A stretch of DNA of 64,000 nt, taken from contig NC_134683.1 of assembly GCF_024713945.1 (NCBI RefSeq), positions 1,354,501 through 1,418,500 on the forward strand, written 5' to 3'. Origin of the DNA: Dermatophagoides farinae. Its lineage: Eukaryota; Arthropoda; Arachnida; Sarcoptiformes; Pyroglyphidae. Each line of letters starts with the position of its first letter. Within the stretch, counting starts at the first letter, position 1. The notes beneath the pieces were generated by a model. That model saw only the letters and a list, made by a program, of their open reading frames with translations. It did no database searches and had not been told where the DNA came from. Positions 43,203 through 53,931 of the stretch are shown one piece after another. Made by a program: the position numbers and the translations under genes.

Positions 43203-46200
43203 TCAATTTAAAAATCCACGACAACCAACCGATCGACATAGGCAAGGTATTTTATTATCATCTTCAATAGGAAATTTATAATCATAGGTAATCTCTTGTC
43301 CAACTTCAATCAATTGTTTTGAATAGATGACGATTCGTTTTTGGCCTTCGACCGTTATCACTTTGGCATAACAATTTGGCTAAATAATAAATAAATGAAT
43401 GAATGAATTATTGATTAATTCAAATCAACGATCAATGTCTAATATACTTACATTACAACTATGATTAATGAAACGGGCCACATTACCACAATGTGTAGCA
43501 TCGATAATTGTATCCGAATCAATTTTAAACAAATATGAACTACCTTCATGTAGATATTTTTTCTCACGAATTTCTGCTACCATTGGCCGTATTCGCTGTC
43601 CAATATATTCAATAACCATTTCATCCGGTGGTATTGGTTGCATGGCAAATAATCCCCATACATGAATCTTACTACGAGCAAATTTCACCTGTTTCTTACG
43701 GAACTATATGAATGCATATGGAAAATATTGTTATTCAATTTAGTAATGCTAAAAACCTGACAAACCTTTAATTGATTTAATTTAAGAAGATCCGTATGAT
43801 AACTGGATGCTTGTTGTTCAACCAAATTATATAATCGACGTTGATTACGAGCCTCTCTGGTTAATTGCTGCGTTGTAACGATTTGTTTGGGCCGATTCGT
43901 ATCTTCCATTTCATTGCTGGCAATCGGTATGTTAGCAATATGATGCATCTTTTCCATACGATCTAATTTATAATATCCTTCACTACGTGCACATCCTGTT
44001 TCATGAACACGAACAAGATTATCTTCTTTACGTTTCTTTTTAGGCGGTTGCCAACAGGTGGCCGGATGATCCACCCAATGAATATCATTTAACCATGGTA
44101 GATTACTATTATCCTCCTCTAGTAGCTGATGATATCGACGTTTAAGATAGCCAATCTCTTCCAATTCCAAACCATTATGAAGAAATTCAAATAGAATTGT
44201 TTCTTCAGTTTTAACATTACGTATTGGAAACGTAATTGGTGGCTGTTCTGGTGTTGTTGATTTAATTTCATCTTTAAATAATTTATTTTCATCAGTAACC
44301 ATAAGATTTTCAGATGAAACCAATTCCGGTTGTTTAACAGATTTACGTTTCGCTTTTCTCCATTCAGACGCAACGGCCAATACACTTGGCGTAATATTCT
44401 CATCGGTAACGATTTCATCCTTCTTTTTTCGTTTTCTTTTTGGTTCGACAGGAGCTGTTTTAGGTTGTCGTTTTCTCTTACCACTAGTAACCAGTAATGG
44501 AGATAATTCCTGTCTTTCGATTACCATTCGTCTGCAATAATTATGTTCCATTTGGATAAGATCATTTGATGACAGTGGCATGGAAAGTTTTGAATCTTGT
44601 TGTGATTGATTTTGAAGATGTGAAAAATCATCACCGGATGGCTGTTCAAACCAGGAAGCGGCCAGCGAAATAAGCGCTTCAGATGCTTCAAATTCTTCAC
44701 GAGTTTTAGAATTCTTTATATCGTCAAAATTCATTCCATTAAGGCTTATCGATTCCCGACGTCGTAACTCTTCTTCACATACCTTGGTTTCATCAGCTGA
44801 ACATGTTCGACTTGAATCGGAATCATAAACATCATCATCATCATCATCATCATCAAGATGTTTTGCAGGAACAGATTTATCCATTATATCTCTACTGATT
44901 ACTTGAGCTTTAGTTTCAATTGCTTTGTTCTCGCCTGTTTTCAATGCAGCTGCAGCCAATGAAGATTTTGTCGAAGATTTAGTTGATGATTTGGTTGTCT
45001 GAGATTTCTTCGATAAAATTGAACTAGCAACAGATGCAGCATCTGCTAATGAAGATGCTACAGCTGACGAAGATGATGATGAACCTGAGGCATCTGATTC
45101 AGAACCAGATTCTTCTTCAGCTGAAACTGAACCAGAAACAGATGCCGATGAACCGTTTTCGTCTTCTGATTCTTCATCAGATGAACCGGATGATGATTCA
45201 GATGATGATGATGATGATGATGCTGACTCGGATTCTGATCCAGATGATGATGAGGATGACGAGGATGAACCGGAAGATGATGATGATGATTCAGAAGATG
45301 ATGAGGATGAAGCTGATGAAGATTCCGATATATCACTACGATGTCGTCGATGATGGCGACTAGGCAAACTTTCTGAACTAATAGATGAACGTTTACGTCT
45401 ATGATGAGGTATTCGTTGATGAGGTCTTCGTCGAATGGTTCGTCTATTGTCAAGATCATCTTCATCCGATATGTCTGATAGTTTATCATCAATAGGCGAT
45501 TTTGGTTTAATAATTTTTCTTTTAAATGATGGCAATTTGCCCATTGCAGCACGTAATCCACGACTGACACCATATTCGAGATTTGAGCTATTTATTTGAT
45601 GGCGAGAACGATTCTGGATAGAATTCTCAAATATTGGATTAGTCAAAAATGGTAAATGAATTTCGGCAAGTTTGAATGGTGATAATGGACGTTCGCCCAC
45701 TTTATTCTCATGATCACCACCGGTGACTGCATTTATATGATCAGAAGAATGGTGATGATATTTCCTTTCAGAATCTTCCCACCATTGATCAAACATTTTG
45801 AATGAAAAGTTTTCAACAATTTTTTTATAAATATCTTTGCGTAAAATTTCTTTCAAATCTTTTATCGATGCTTTAAGCGTATCATCAAGTAATTCTTTGA
45901 GAATATCTTCATTAGATCTTGCAATACGTGAACGTATATCATTTAAATCTAATGATGGCATGGAAGGCATTGCAGTCGTTATAAAACTATTAAAAAAACT
46001 AAATGCCGGCTGTGCTGTAAAACTATGATACATAAATGGTGGAAACAATGAATTTGTTATTGGATTATATGCATTGGTAGCTGCCGTTGCTGTTGATGAA
46101 TTCCATTGGGCCATCATTGTAGATAGATCATTATAATTCATCGTTGTTCCTGCCATCGATGCCGTCGTGGTCGTATGATGATGATGATGATGATGATTAG

Positions 46201-48197
46201 TAATCACAGAATTATCTTCAAACTTATTATCACCACTGCTCAATGATGATAATGACATTCGATCATCATCGTCATCATCATTGTAGTCAACATTATTATC
46301 ATTATGGCCATCTTGGCTATGTCGTTTTTTGACAGACATCGCATTCATATCATTAGTCTGATTTTTATCACTATCTTTATTATCAATTTCTTTTGTAACC
46401 TGATGCCATTTAAGATATTCGGAAGCAGAAACAAATGGTGATGGTGGCGTTCCTAATATAGCATCCGAATCATCGATTCTTTTTTGTGAATTTCTACGAT
46501 GAAACGTATGTTCATGATTATTTAATATATGAGGCAGTGGTGAAAAGTTTGGATCTTGATGATTATTACCAGAATCGGGAAAGAATGGTGCAACCATTCC
46601 GACACAATTTTTTCTCAACAAATTGCTGATACGTTTTTCTAGGCTTTCACGAACAGGACTTTGATTACCTGATTCCTTTTTATCATTGGTTTTCCAACCA
46701 CTTACTGTACTCGGTGTAGATGCCGTATCAAATGTGTTTATAGTATTGGTGGATGATGAATAAAATGATTGATTTTCAAACGTTGACGGTGTGGACAATG
46801 TAGCGGAATTATATTCACTTGAAACATCATATGATCCATAATCAGATGTTTTCGTTAATCTTGATTTATTTGGATCAAGATGATTTGGATCGATGAAATT
46901 ATTATCAATATTTGACAATGAATTAGCCGGTGGTGGATTGACAATCGATTCATAAATTTGATTAATTTTTTTAGCTAAAACAAAACAAACAAATTTATTA
47001 TTACATCAAGTTTAAACCGCGCAAAAAAAACTTACCGAAAGGATCGAAAAATACATTGATAATATTGCCCATAAGAGATGTTTGATTGAGTTTAGTGACA
47101 CAAGCTCTTGCTCCTGATGGCGTCATAAAGATAACTTTGGCTAGGCCAAGATGTTTCTTTGTTTTAGGATGATAAAATATTTCAATCTCTTCCATGGAAT
47201 CAAATTTTTTCAATGTTTCAATTAGAAATGATTTATTAATATTATCATTTAGATTAGTAATGGAAACTTCAATCGATGGCGGTGTTCCAACATAATTTTT
47301 ATCAATCTTGAATTATGAAAAAAAACAAGTCATCAACATATAGTCATTATTATATATGAAAAAAATTGATTTAAAAATTTACTTTGAATCGAGGAACAAT
47401 TAAATCAGCTGGTTCCCTGAGAGTCCAATGTAATGATACAGAATGTTGACGAGGATCTTTGACAATGATGGCCAACTCTTTCTGTTTTTTTTTTTTTTTT
47501 TGGAACGAAAACAAAAGAATTTTAGAAACAACAAAAAAATTAAATTCAAAATAGAACATACCGATGAAACGGTTCCATCATAACGATATAATTTGGTTGC
47601 TCCTTTTCTTAGTGCTGGATCGCTTACTAATTTATAACTTTTATATTTTGGATGATTAGGCAACGTAGACGATGGTGGATATTGCTGTGATAATATTTGC
47701 GAAGATTGTTGATGATGTTGTTGTATTTGAAAGGATGGAATCTGATTTTGATGATTTGTAACATTCGATTTATGATTCTGATTATTTGGATGATGAGTAG
47801 AATGAGGATGATGATGATGAGCATCATTTTGGCGGTGTTGTTGTTGCTGTTGTTGTTGTTGTTGATGATGGTGATGATGATTTAAATTTTTTTCATTCAA
47901 ATCATTATGTGGATGATGACGAATAATTTGATTGTGATTAGGATGATGGCCAATTGATGAATCTATATTGGTTGTTGTTGTTGTCGTTGTCATTCGATTT
48001 TTTGGATCAATTTTTATCAGATCATTTATCGAATCTTGGCCAATATTATCTTTATGATTATTATTATTAGTTGAATATTTTTCAATTGTCTCATCTTGTA
48101 TTAATAAATCATTAGCCGATTGATTACTAATAGGCGATGATTCTGATGATGAAAGTTTGTCCATTGAGGCCACCAATGAATCGATATTACCATTCAT
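43203..48197 (-). CDS. SETD1: Histone H3K4 methyltransferase SETD1 (SET1/COMPASS)
   Basis: Catalytic subunit of SET1/COMPASS, trimethylating H3 Lys4 at active promoters. Seven exons: 48197-47562, 47481-47383, 47306-47036, 46974-43766, 43703-43452, 43379-43203; the phases fit and give about 1547 residues (six coding blocks are visible, and a further short exon cannot be excluded). Order of domains: Gln/His-rich N-terminus; the SETD1 motif [16 protein letters not shown]; an RRM at about residues 246-335 ([40 protein letters not shown]); a long low-complexity middle with a dense Ser/acidic tract (plus coordinates about 45050-45340); N-SET with a WDR5-binding Win motif GCARSEGYY (about 43971-44000); then [59 protein letters not shown]; and post-SET CLC...CRGFLN at the end. 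All key SET residues (NHSC, the YDY Tyr, post-SET Cys) are present. The RRM separates it from MLL-type enzymes. Confidence 0.95.
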
Positions 48198-48866
48198 TTT
48201 TTTTTATTTCGTTACAATTAATTCAATTAATCATATCAGGATATTTCAAAAAATTTGAAAAAAAATTCGACAATTTGAAAATCGGTTCGAATTTTCTTTC
48301 CAACATCAAATAGGAACAAATTTTTCATTAATTATTACGCCATTGCATTTTCTTATCGATTATTATTATGGAAAAACTATATATATTTTGAGTCATTTAT
48401 CGATTCGTATTCATATATGTGGAATAGTTTTCGATCATCAGAATATATTAATAATTTTCTTTAGTTTTGTTATAAAATGAAATAATAAAATTAAATTAAA
48501 TTCGTAGAATTTTGATTTATCTCGTATGATGATGATGATAATAATAATAATAATATTTTGATAAATAATTACGATGATGATGATAATGGTAAAGAATTTG
48601 CAAAGAAATAATCATTGAAGAAACGAAGAAAAAGAATGGTGATTGGTGCGAGTTTTTTTTTGTTATAAATGTTTGTGTGTGTGTGTGTAATACCTCACAA
48701 ATATACACACACACACAGATATCACAAGGAGCTCAATGAATATAATGGTTATAATCACATCCAGCAGATGACTCTAGAATCGATTCTATTCTAACTCTAA
48801 AGGTTTCATAATGGTTTCCATAGATGATGACTGGATTAAAAATTTCCAAAAAAAATGGATCACCAA
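48198..48866. other. Divergent promoter region SETD1 / METTL23-like
   Basis: 669 bases between divergent start codons: ATA/ATG triplet repeats (48526-48557), a TG tract at 48672-48688 and a CA tract at 48706-48717. A short upstream ATG frame (48811-48906) overlaps the start of the plus-strand gene. Confidence 0.55.
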
Positions 48867-49585
48867 ATGGTTAAATGTTTTCAATTCAAAACTGATTCTT
48901 CGATGATTAGACTGTCTGATTCTAGTGATCAAAATGATGATACGATAATTGAAATAAAAATTTTACAAGTTAGTTATAGTTTCTTCGAAAAAAAAATTAC
49001 GTTTTTTTCTAAATAATTTATTTTTTTAACCGATAAAGATAGAATTCAGATAATCGATATTCATCGATAACATGGCCAAGTGCTGATCTGTTATGTCGAT
49101 TCATGTTGGCTAATCGTACGGTTTTTATGGAGAAAACCGTTTTAGAACTTGGTTCTGGTACCGGAATCTGTGGCATTATGGCAGCAAAAATTGGCGCCAA
49201 AGTTATTCTTAGTGATCAAAATGTTTTTGCATCGGAATTGATCCTAAAAAATGTTGAACTGAACAATGTCAATGCACAATTCATTCCATTAGATTGGGGT
49301 CGAAAATCTGATTTGTTGAATGATCGAATTCCTACTGATATTGATTATATAATTGGATCTGATCTTTGTTACGAAGATGAACAACAATTTGAAAAATTAT
49401 TATTGACCATAGCATTTTTATTGAGAAACAATCGACAACAATCGATACCATTTTATATGTCATATCATTTTCGTAGCTCTAATTATCAAATCGAATGTTT
49501 ACTTAGAAAATTTAAACTTCAAAGTAAATTATTGTTTTATAGTGATAATTTAAAAATTTATTTATATGAAATCACATTGATATGA
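48867..49585 (+). CDS. METTL23: METTL23-like protein-arginine methyltransferase
   Basis: A class I SAM-dependent methyltransferase; METTL23 dimethylates histone H3 Arg17 in mammals (family knowledge). Two exons, 48867-48968 and 49043-49585, with a 74-base intron (GTTAGT ... GATAG); 214 residues. Exon 1 (VKCFQFKTD ... IIEIKILQ) matches the short N-terminal strand of METTL23. Exon 2 starts NSDNRYSSITWPSADLLCRF, equivalent to the family's conserved Trp-Pro. Motif I is LELGSGTGICGIMAAKIGAK, followed by an acidic residue in ILSDQN; then PLDWGRKSD, and DYIIGSDLCYEDEQQFEKLL is the post-motif II segment. The length equals the family norm. The acceptor is weak but is the only one that keeps phase and avoids an in-frame stop. 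Related METTL21 lysine methyltransferases are the main alternative. Confidence 0.85.
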
Positions 49586-49601
49586 TTATTATTATAATAA
49601 A

Positions 49602-50438
49602 TTATTTTTGATTATTAATCATTGTAAAAATCATCCTGAATACATCATCCAATGATTTGATCTGTTTTCGATCCGAAAGATCTAATGGCAAACGTTTTGT
49701 TTTAAGACCAAGCTTTTTACATTTTGATACAGTTAATTCGATAATTTTTCGTCGATCAACAATACCGCCAATGATGAATATAGTATCCGGATCAATTGTT
49801 AATGGATCGATTGTTTCTGATGCATGTGGTGATAGATAAATGATTTGTTCATGTGGAAATAAATTGTCGAATGATTGATTATGAAAAAATACATTTGGAT
49901 AATTATGACGATGAGATGAATCGAAATATTGATCCAAAAAATTACGTGTCGATTCACTTTGTAACAAACCGGTAATATGAAGATTGAACCAATTTGTTTT
50001 GAATTCTTGCCGATTTTGGCGTATTATTCGAATTAATTGTTCAGCTAGATTTTTACATTCTAACGATGACATATAATTATCGAATGTAATATCGAATGCA
50101 ATGTTCGGCACAAATGGAATCATCGACAATCGTCGTCGCCACTCAAGACGATCAATTTTAGCTTGACATATTGGTGCAATCAATGCATGACCATCAAATG
50201 ATTCAATTTGTTGAAGTTGACAAAGATAATTATATCGTGCACGATATGAAATATCAAGCCAACAAAGACGGCGATATTTTTTTGTTTCAAACATTTGTTC
50301 AAGATAATGTAAATTTTCGATAGAAATATTCATTGGAACCATTGTCGGTTTCATATATCGAAGCCATTCAATTTCAGATTGAATTAATTTTCTTTTAGCA
50401 CGAACAAGATCAGAATATTTTCTTATAATCATTATCAT
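49602..50438 (-). CDS. TRMT10C: TRM10-family tRNA m1G/m1A9 methyltransferase, TRMT10C-like
   Basis: A single exon of 278 residues. The SPOUT domain of the TRM10 family is visible from about residue 105: NIAFDITFDNYMSSLE, FNLHITGLL, then IIYLSPHASETI, TIFIIGGIVDRRKIIELTVS and KKLGLKTKRLPLDL ending in VFRMIFTMI. These correspond to the SAM-binding knot (YLSPDA, IGGLVD, A-x-x-RLPL). The region before it (VPMNISIENLHYLEQMF) resembles the helical segment specific to TRMT10C, the mitochondrial RNase P subunit, more than TRMT10A/B. The N-terminus is shorter than in vertebrates (about 400 residues), so an unseen 5' exon with the mitochondrial targeting peptide is possible. Its stop codon lies 16 bases from the stop of the convergent METTL23-like gene. 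Confidence 0.85.
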   Translation of the reverse strand: MIMIIRKYSDLVRAKRKLIQSEIEWLRYMKPTMVPMNISIENLHYLEQMFETKKYRRLCWLDISYRARYNYLCQLQQIESFDGHALIAPICQAKIDRLEWRRRLSMIPFVPNIAFDITFDNYMSSLECKNLAEQLIRIIRQNRQEFKTNWFNLHITGLLQSESTRNFLDQYFDSSHRHNYPNVFFHNQSFDNLFPHEQIIYLSPHASETIDPLTIDPDTIFIIGGIVDRRKIIELTVSKCKKLGLKTKRLPLDLSDRKQIKSLDDVFRMIFTMINNQK

Positions 50439-51658
50439 TATCAGTTATCATCAGAAAATTTTAATCAGCTGTAAAAATTTAAAGTTTCTTTTTTTTGTTT
50501 TTTTTTTAATGAATAATTGTACAGTAACGTCATCTGGATGTAAAAAAAATAATAATAATAATAGTGTGCTTTGTTTTTTCTTCATTTGATAATGATGATG
50601 ATGATGGTGATAGAATGAAAAACAAAACCGGCTTATTATCTTGGCTTTTGTTGAATATTGAAAGAAATTTATGCTACATCAAAAAATCATCATCATTCAA
50701 TCTGATTACCATTGAACACAAGATTTACATGAATATGATGGCCATGAAGATGTTTTCATTCATGAGGCTAGCCTCATCATCATCATTATTATCATTGACG
50801 AATCTGAATTTTTTTGACCATCATAATATCGCACATCTACTACTACCATCATCATCATCATCATAAATGCCAATGATGATAATCCAGATTCTATAAACAT
50901 ATTCTGTTGACCAAGATAATGATTTTTTTTTTGTTTTTGTTTTTGTTTGGTTTGCCAACAATTATAAACATTTTCAATGATGTGATGATAAAACTATGGC
51001 TTTAATAAAATGTTGGTTACGTCAAACTATTATCATATTATGACGACTACGACGACTACAAACACCGGATTTAAGAAATATGATACGATACGAGGCAAAC
51101 ATTTTCTGATATATAAATATGATAAACGAAAAGCTTATCAATTTATTTTATGATAAAAAAAAATAATCATTGTTTTTTTTTGACAAAAAGAAATTTTCTT
51201 TATATTTTTTTTTCGTTGATTTTTCGTTATAAATTTCCATCAAATTATTGCCATTATATTTTTTTTTTCAATCAATGAGCTCATCATCATCATCGTCGTA
51301 GTCGTCAGCTTTTCATCTTTCGTCAATCAAATTTGTTCTTCTCGTCATCATTGCTGCATATCATCGCCGAATTTTTAATTCATTAATTTTCTTCCATTGT
51401 CAATCAAACTATGGTCATGAATTTATGAATTTTTTTTTTCGTTCAACTCTTTTTTCAGCTTCGTATTTTGATAAAAAAAAACAACAAATACGTCATCAAC
51501 TTTTTTTTCAATATTTATGATGATGATGATTATCATTATTGTTGGAAAAACAAAAACCGAATTACAGTAAAGAATATAGTAGACAAAAACTTCCAAAAAA
51601 AAAGAAAGAATTCGAAATCAACAAAACCAAAATCATCATCCCATTCGCCACAATAACA
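50439..51658. other. Divergent intergenic region TRMT10C / IPMK
   Basis: 1.2 kb with no recognised gene: AT-rich, ATG/ATC runs (for example 50593-50607, 50852-50865) and poly(T). The frame open from 51539 continues into IPMK but has no ATG before 51659 in that frame, so it is probably 5' UTR. Confidence 0.55.
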
Positions 51659-52794
51659 ATGGAATCATCAAAGGCAGCTACAGCCAATTCGAATGGTGAA
51701 CATTGTATTATACAACGGCCATCATCCGAATCTTTATCATCAAATCCATCGAAGATTAATGATCATAAAATGATTATTACAATACCCGATGGTGCTGAAC
51801 AATTACCCTTTCAGATTGCTGGCCATTGTTTTGGTAAAAGTAAACATAAATGGGGTATATTGAAACATTCCCAATCTGGTGATATATTGAAACCTATTTT
51901 TGATAAAAGAAGTCATCGTGAACAATTATTCTATGAGAATATAATCAATGATGATGATAATGATAAAGACAATGGCTGCTTGAAAATATTACAAAAATTG
52001 GTGCCTCATTACAATGGTTTATTCCATGATGATCATATGAATATTGATTATATCCGTCTAGAAGATATTACTGCCCATATGATAAATATTTCATTATTAG
52101 ATGTTAAAATTGGCTATATTACTTATGATCCTGAAGCAAGTGAAGAAAAACGTCGTGCTGAAATGAGTAAATATAAATATGCAAAAGATCTTGGATTTCG
52201 AATATTAGGAATGAGAGTATGTTTGTTCTACTTTGTTTGTTTTGTTTTTTTTAATTATTCGAATTTTTTCTATTTTTTTTTTTTAGTATTTCGATAGTAC
52301 AACCAATGAATTTGTTGATAAAAATCGTGAATATGGATTACAGATAACACCGGATAATGCTTCCAGTGGTATGTGTTTTTTAAATATCAATCAAGAATTT
52401 CGATTTTTAATCCGCATTTTTTTCCATCTTTTCCTCAATAGCATTTTTATTATTTGCTCAAAATGATCCCAATATATTACAACAATTTGATAATCAATTG
52501 TCCGAAATTGAACATTGGTTCACAAAGCATAATATACGACGATGGAAATTTCTATCATCATCCATATTGTTTGCTTGTGGTGAAAAAACAATCAACACCA
52601 ACATTAACAATGATGATGGCCATAATAATAATAAACGTAAAACAATTGTCAAAATGATTGATTTTGCACACGTGTTTCCAAATGATGACCAAGAATTGGA
52701 TGAAAACTATTTATTCGGCCTAGGTAAATTACGTTTTCATATAACAGATGCGATAAAGATTTGTGAACAACAACAACAACAACAATCTAAATAA
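51659..52794 (+). CDS. IPMK: Inositol polyphosphate multikinase
   Basis: Phosphorylates inositol phosphates (IP3 to IP5) in the nucleus and cytoplasm. Three exons, 51659-52216, 52287-52368 and 52442-52794; 330 residues. Start ATG 51659 (MESSKAATANSNG). Family blocks: PFQIAGHCFGKSKHKWGILK, LKILQKLVPHYNGLF, YIRLEDITAHM, LLDVKIGYITYDPEASEEKR, LGFRILGMR|YFDSTTNEF, SSSILFACGE and VKMIDFAHVFPND ending in YLFGLGKLRF. The DFAH Asp and the Asp/Lys of the kinase signature are present. However, the first residue of the PxxxDxKxG motif is Ile (residue 144) in place of Pro. The C-terminus ends in a Gln run. The last 49 bases of coding sequence and the 3' flank are repeated at 54658-54988. Confidence 0.93.
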
Positions 52795-53078
52795 ATGAAA
52801 TATATATGTGTATGGGCTGCAGCAAAAAAAAAAAAAAATGAAAAAGTTTTTTTATTTTAATTATAGAATATTGCCACAAATTGAAAAGACAAAAAAAATT
52901 ATTTTTAAAAATGAAAAGATTAAAAAATTGAACATGATCAATTTGTTTGTTTTTTTTTGGTTATGTTCCAAGTAAATTTTGTTCTTTTTTTTTGTATGTT
53001 CATCAGATAAAATAATTCCTAAAAATTGAAAAAGGTCATTATTACTGCGTTTCAATTGGAGCAAAAATAAATTGGTTT
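52746..53078 (+). repeat. Direct repeat copy A: IPMK 3' end and flank
   Basis: 333 bases beginning AGATGCGATAAAGATTTGTG inside the last IPMK codons and running through the stop to ATTGGTTT. Copy B at 54658-54988 matches nearly base for base, with small indels in the CAA, TA and poly(A/T) stretches. This copy is attached to the intact gene. Confidence 0.93.
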
Positions 53079-53080
53079 TG

Positions 53081-53225
53081 AATTTTGAATTCTGAATTTA
53101 TTGTGTTAGGTTGGGTTTGTTATTTTCTGGATTTTGAATTTTGAATTCTGAATTGATTGTGTTAGTTTGGACTTGTTATTTTCTCGATTTTGAACTCTGA
53201 ACTGATCGTGTTAGGTTGGATTTGT
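53081..53225. repeat. Tandem repeat, period 56 then 49 bp
   Basis: Three diverged copies of a unit with GAATTTTGAATTCTGAATT then TGTGTTAGGTTGG and TTTGTTATTTTCT. The GTTAG cores lie at 53105, 53161 and about 53210. The third copy lacks seven bases. Confidence 0.75.
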
Positions 53226-53300
53226 CATTTGTGATGTTGATTGTTGCAAATTTGTCGACACAATATTTTTTTAATTTAATATTTATGTTGGTGATTTGGT

Positions 53301-53363
53301 GGGCCGCACAAAAAGTTGCAATGGGCCGCATGCGGCCCGCGGGCCGCAGGTTGCCGACCCCTG
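53301..53363 (-). mobile_element. hAT-type transposon terminus (fragment)
   Basis: Read on the minus strand from 53363 it begins CAGGGGTCGGCAACCTGCGG and continues as GGCCC/GGGCC-rich DNA. CAGGGGT-type ends with a GGCCCGCGGGCC core are typical of Buster/Charlie-like hAT DNA transposons (recalled knowledge). It is strikingly GC-rich for this window. Only this end was recognised; no partner terminus or transposase was found, so it is a relic or a non-autonomous fragment. Confidence 0.65.
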
Positions 53364-53463
53364 GTATAGGGCATCTTATAACTTCGTTGTGATGAATACA
53401 CGATATGTGATGTTTACACATATTTAAAGATGTATAATTTTTTTCACATTCTTGATATGGGCA
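53364..53463 (-). pseudogene. Zinc-finger fragment, copy 1 (truncated by hAT end)
   Basis: About 100 bases nearly identical to 53606-53703. On the minus strand the frame reads GCPYQECEKNYTSLNMCKHH, then IRCPIP, and then runs straight into the hAT terminus at 53363, losing the NCEKVYM continuation present in the other copy. A start codon exists upstream (53484) but the product would be a chimera. I regard it as a broken duplicate. Confidence 0.6.
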
Positions 53464-53526
53464 ACCACGTGTTTTTTGTTGCATTGATTTTTTTGTATTA
53501 TGATTAAAAAATTTCTTTCTTGATTA

Positions 53527-53814
53527 TTAAAAAATAAAACCATTTTTAAACGTGATTATTATCTCCTGATCCTTAATCCTTAACATATATACCTTTTCAC
53601 AATTCGGTATAGGGCATCTAATAAGTTCGTTGTGATGAATACATGATATGTGATGTTTACACATATTTGAAGATGAATTTTTTTCACATTCTTGATATGG
53701 GCATGAAAATCTATGACGAACATGCCTATAAACTGAGGTTTGATGGCTGAATGATTTACCACAACCCGATATCCGGCAGGAAAACCGTATGTTAGTATGT
53801 ATTATATATTTCAA
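53527..53814 (-). CDS. C2H2-type zinc-finger protein fragment
   Basis: A 95-residue minus-strand frame. The Cys/His pattern is CRISGCGKSFSHQTSVYRHV with a following Arg-His (C-x4-C-x12-H-x3-H, a classical C2H2 finger), then CPYQECEKN...MCKHHISCIHH and CPIPNCEKVYM, which look like two more fingers with irregular spacing. It probably binds nucleic acid. It sits inside the insertion island, has a partial second copy next door and has no recognisable partner exons, so it may be a captured or transposon-borne fragment rather than a working host gene. I do not recognise the family member. Confidence 0.45.
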   Translation of the reverse strand: MKYIIHTNIRFSCRISGCGKSFSHQTSVYRHVRHRFSCPYQECEKNSSSNMCKHHISCIHHNELIRCPIPNCEKVYMLRIKDQEIIITFKNGFIF

Positions 53815-53880
53815 ACAATAATCTAATAAAAGAATTGTTTGTTATTTGTTGATCAAGTACAACAGCAGTACATTTGAGTC

Positions 53881-53931
53881 ACAAACGGAATTGAGTCCAA
53901 AACGGAATTGAATCCGAAACGGAATTGCAAC
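53881..53931. repeat. Three tandem 17-bp units
   Basis: ACAAACGGAATTGAGTC, CAAAACGGAATTGAATC and CGAAACGGAATTGCAAC, each exactly 17 bases and sharing the AACGGAATTG core. They are followed by a small ACTGAG-TTG-CTCAGT hairpin. Confidence 0.85.

Noticed and set aside
45058-45573. 171- and 109-codon frames overlapping SETD1 on both strands
   Set aside because: His/Leu/Pro and Met/Leu runs are out-of-frame readings of the Ser/acidic repeat in SETD1.
51539-51658. N-terminal extension of IPMK from 51539
   Set aside because: It begins with TTG, not ATG, and the Lys-rich sequence has no match in the family; the first ATG in frame is 51659.
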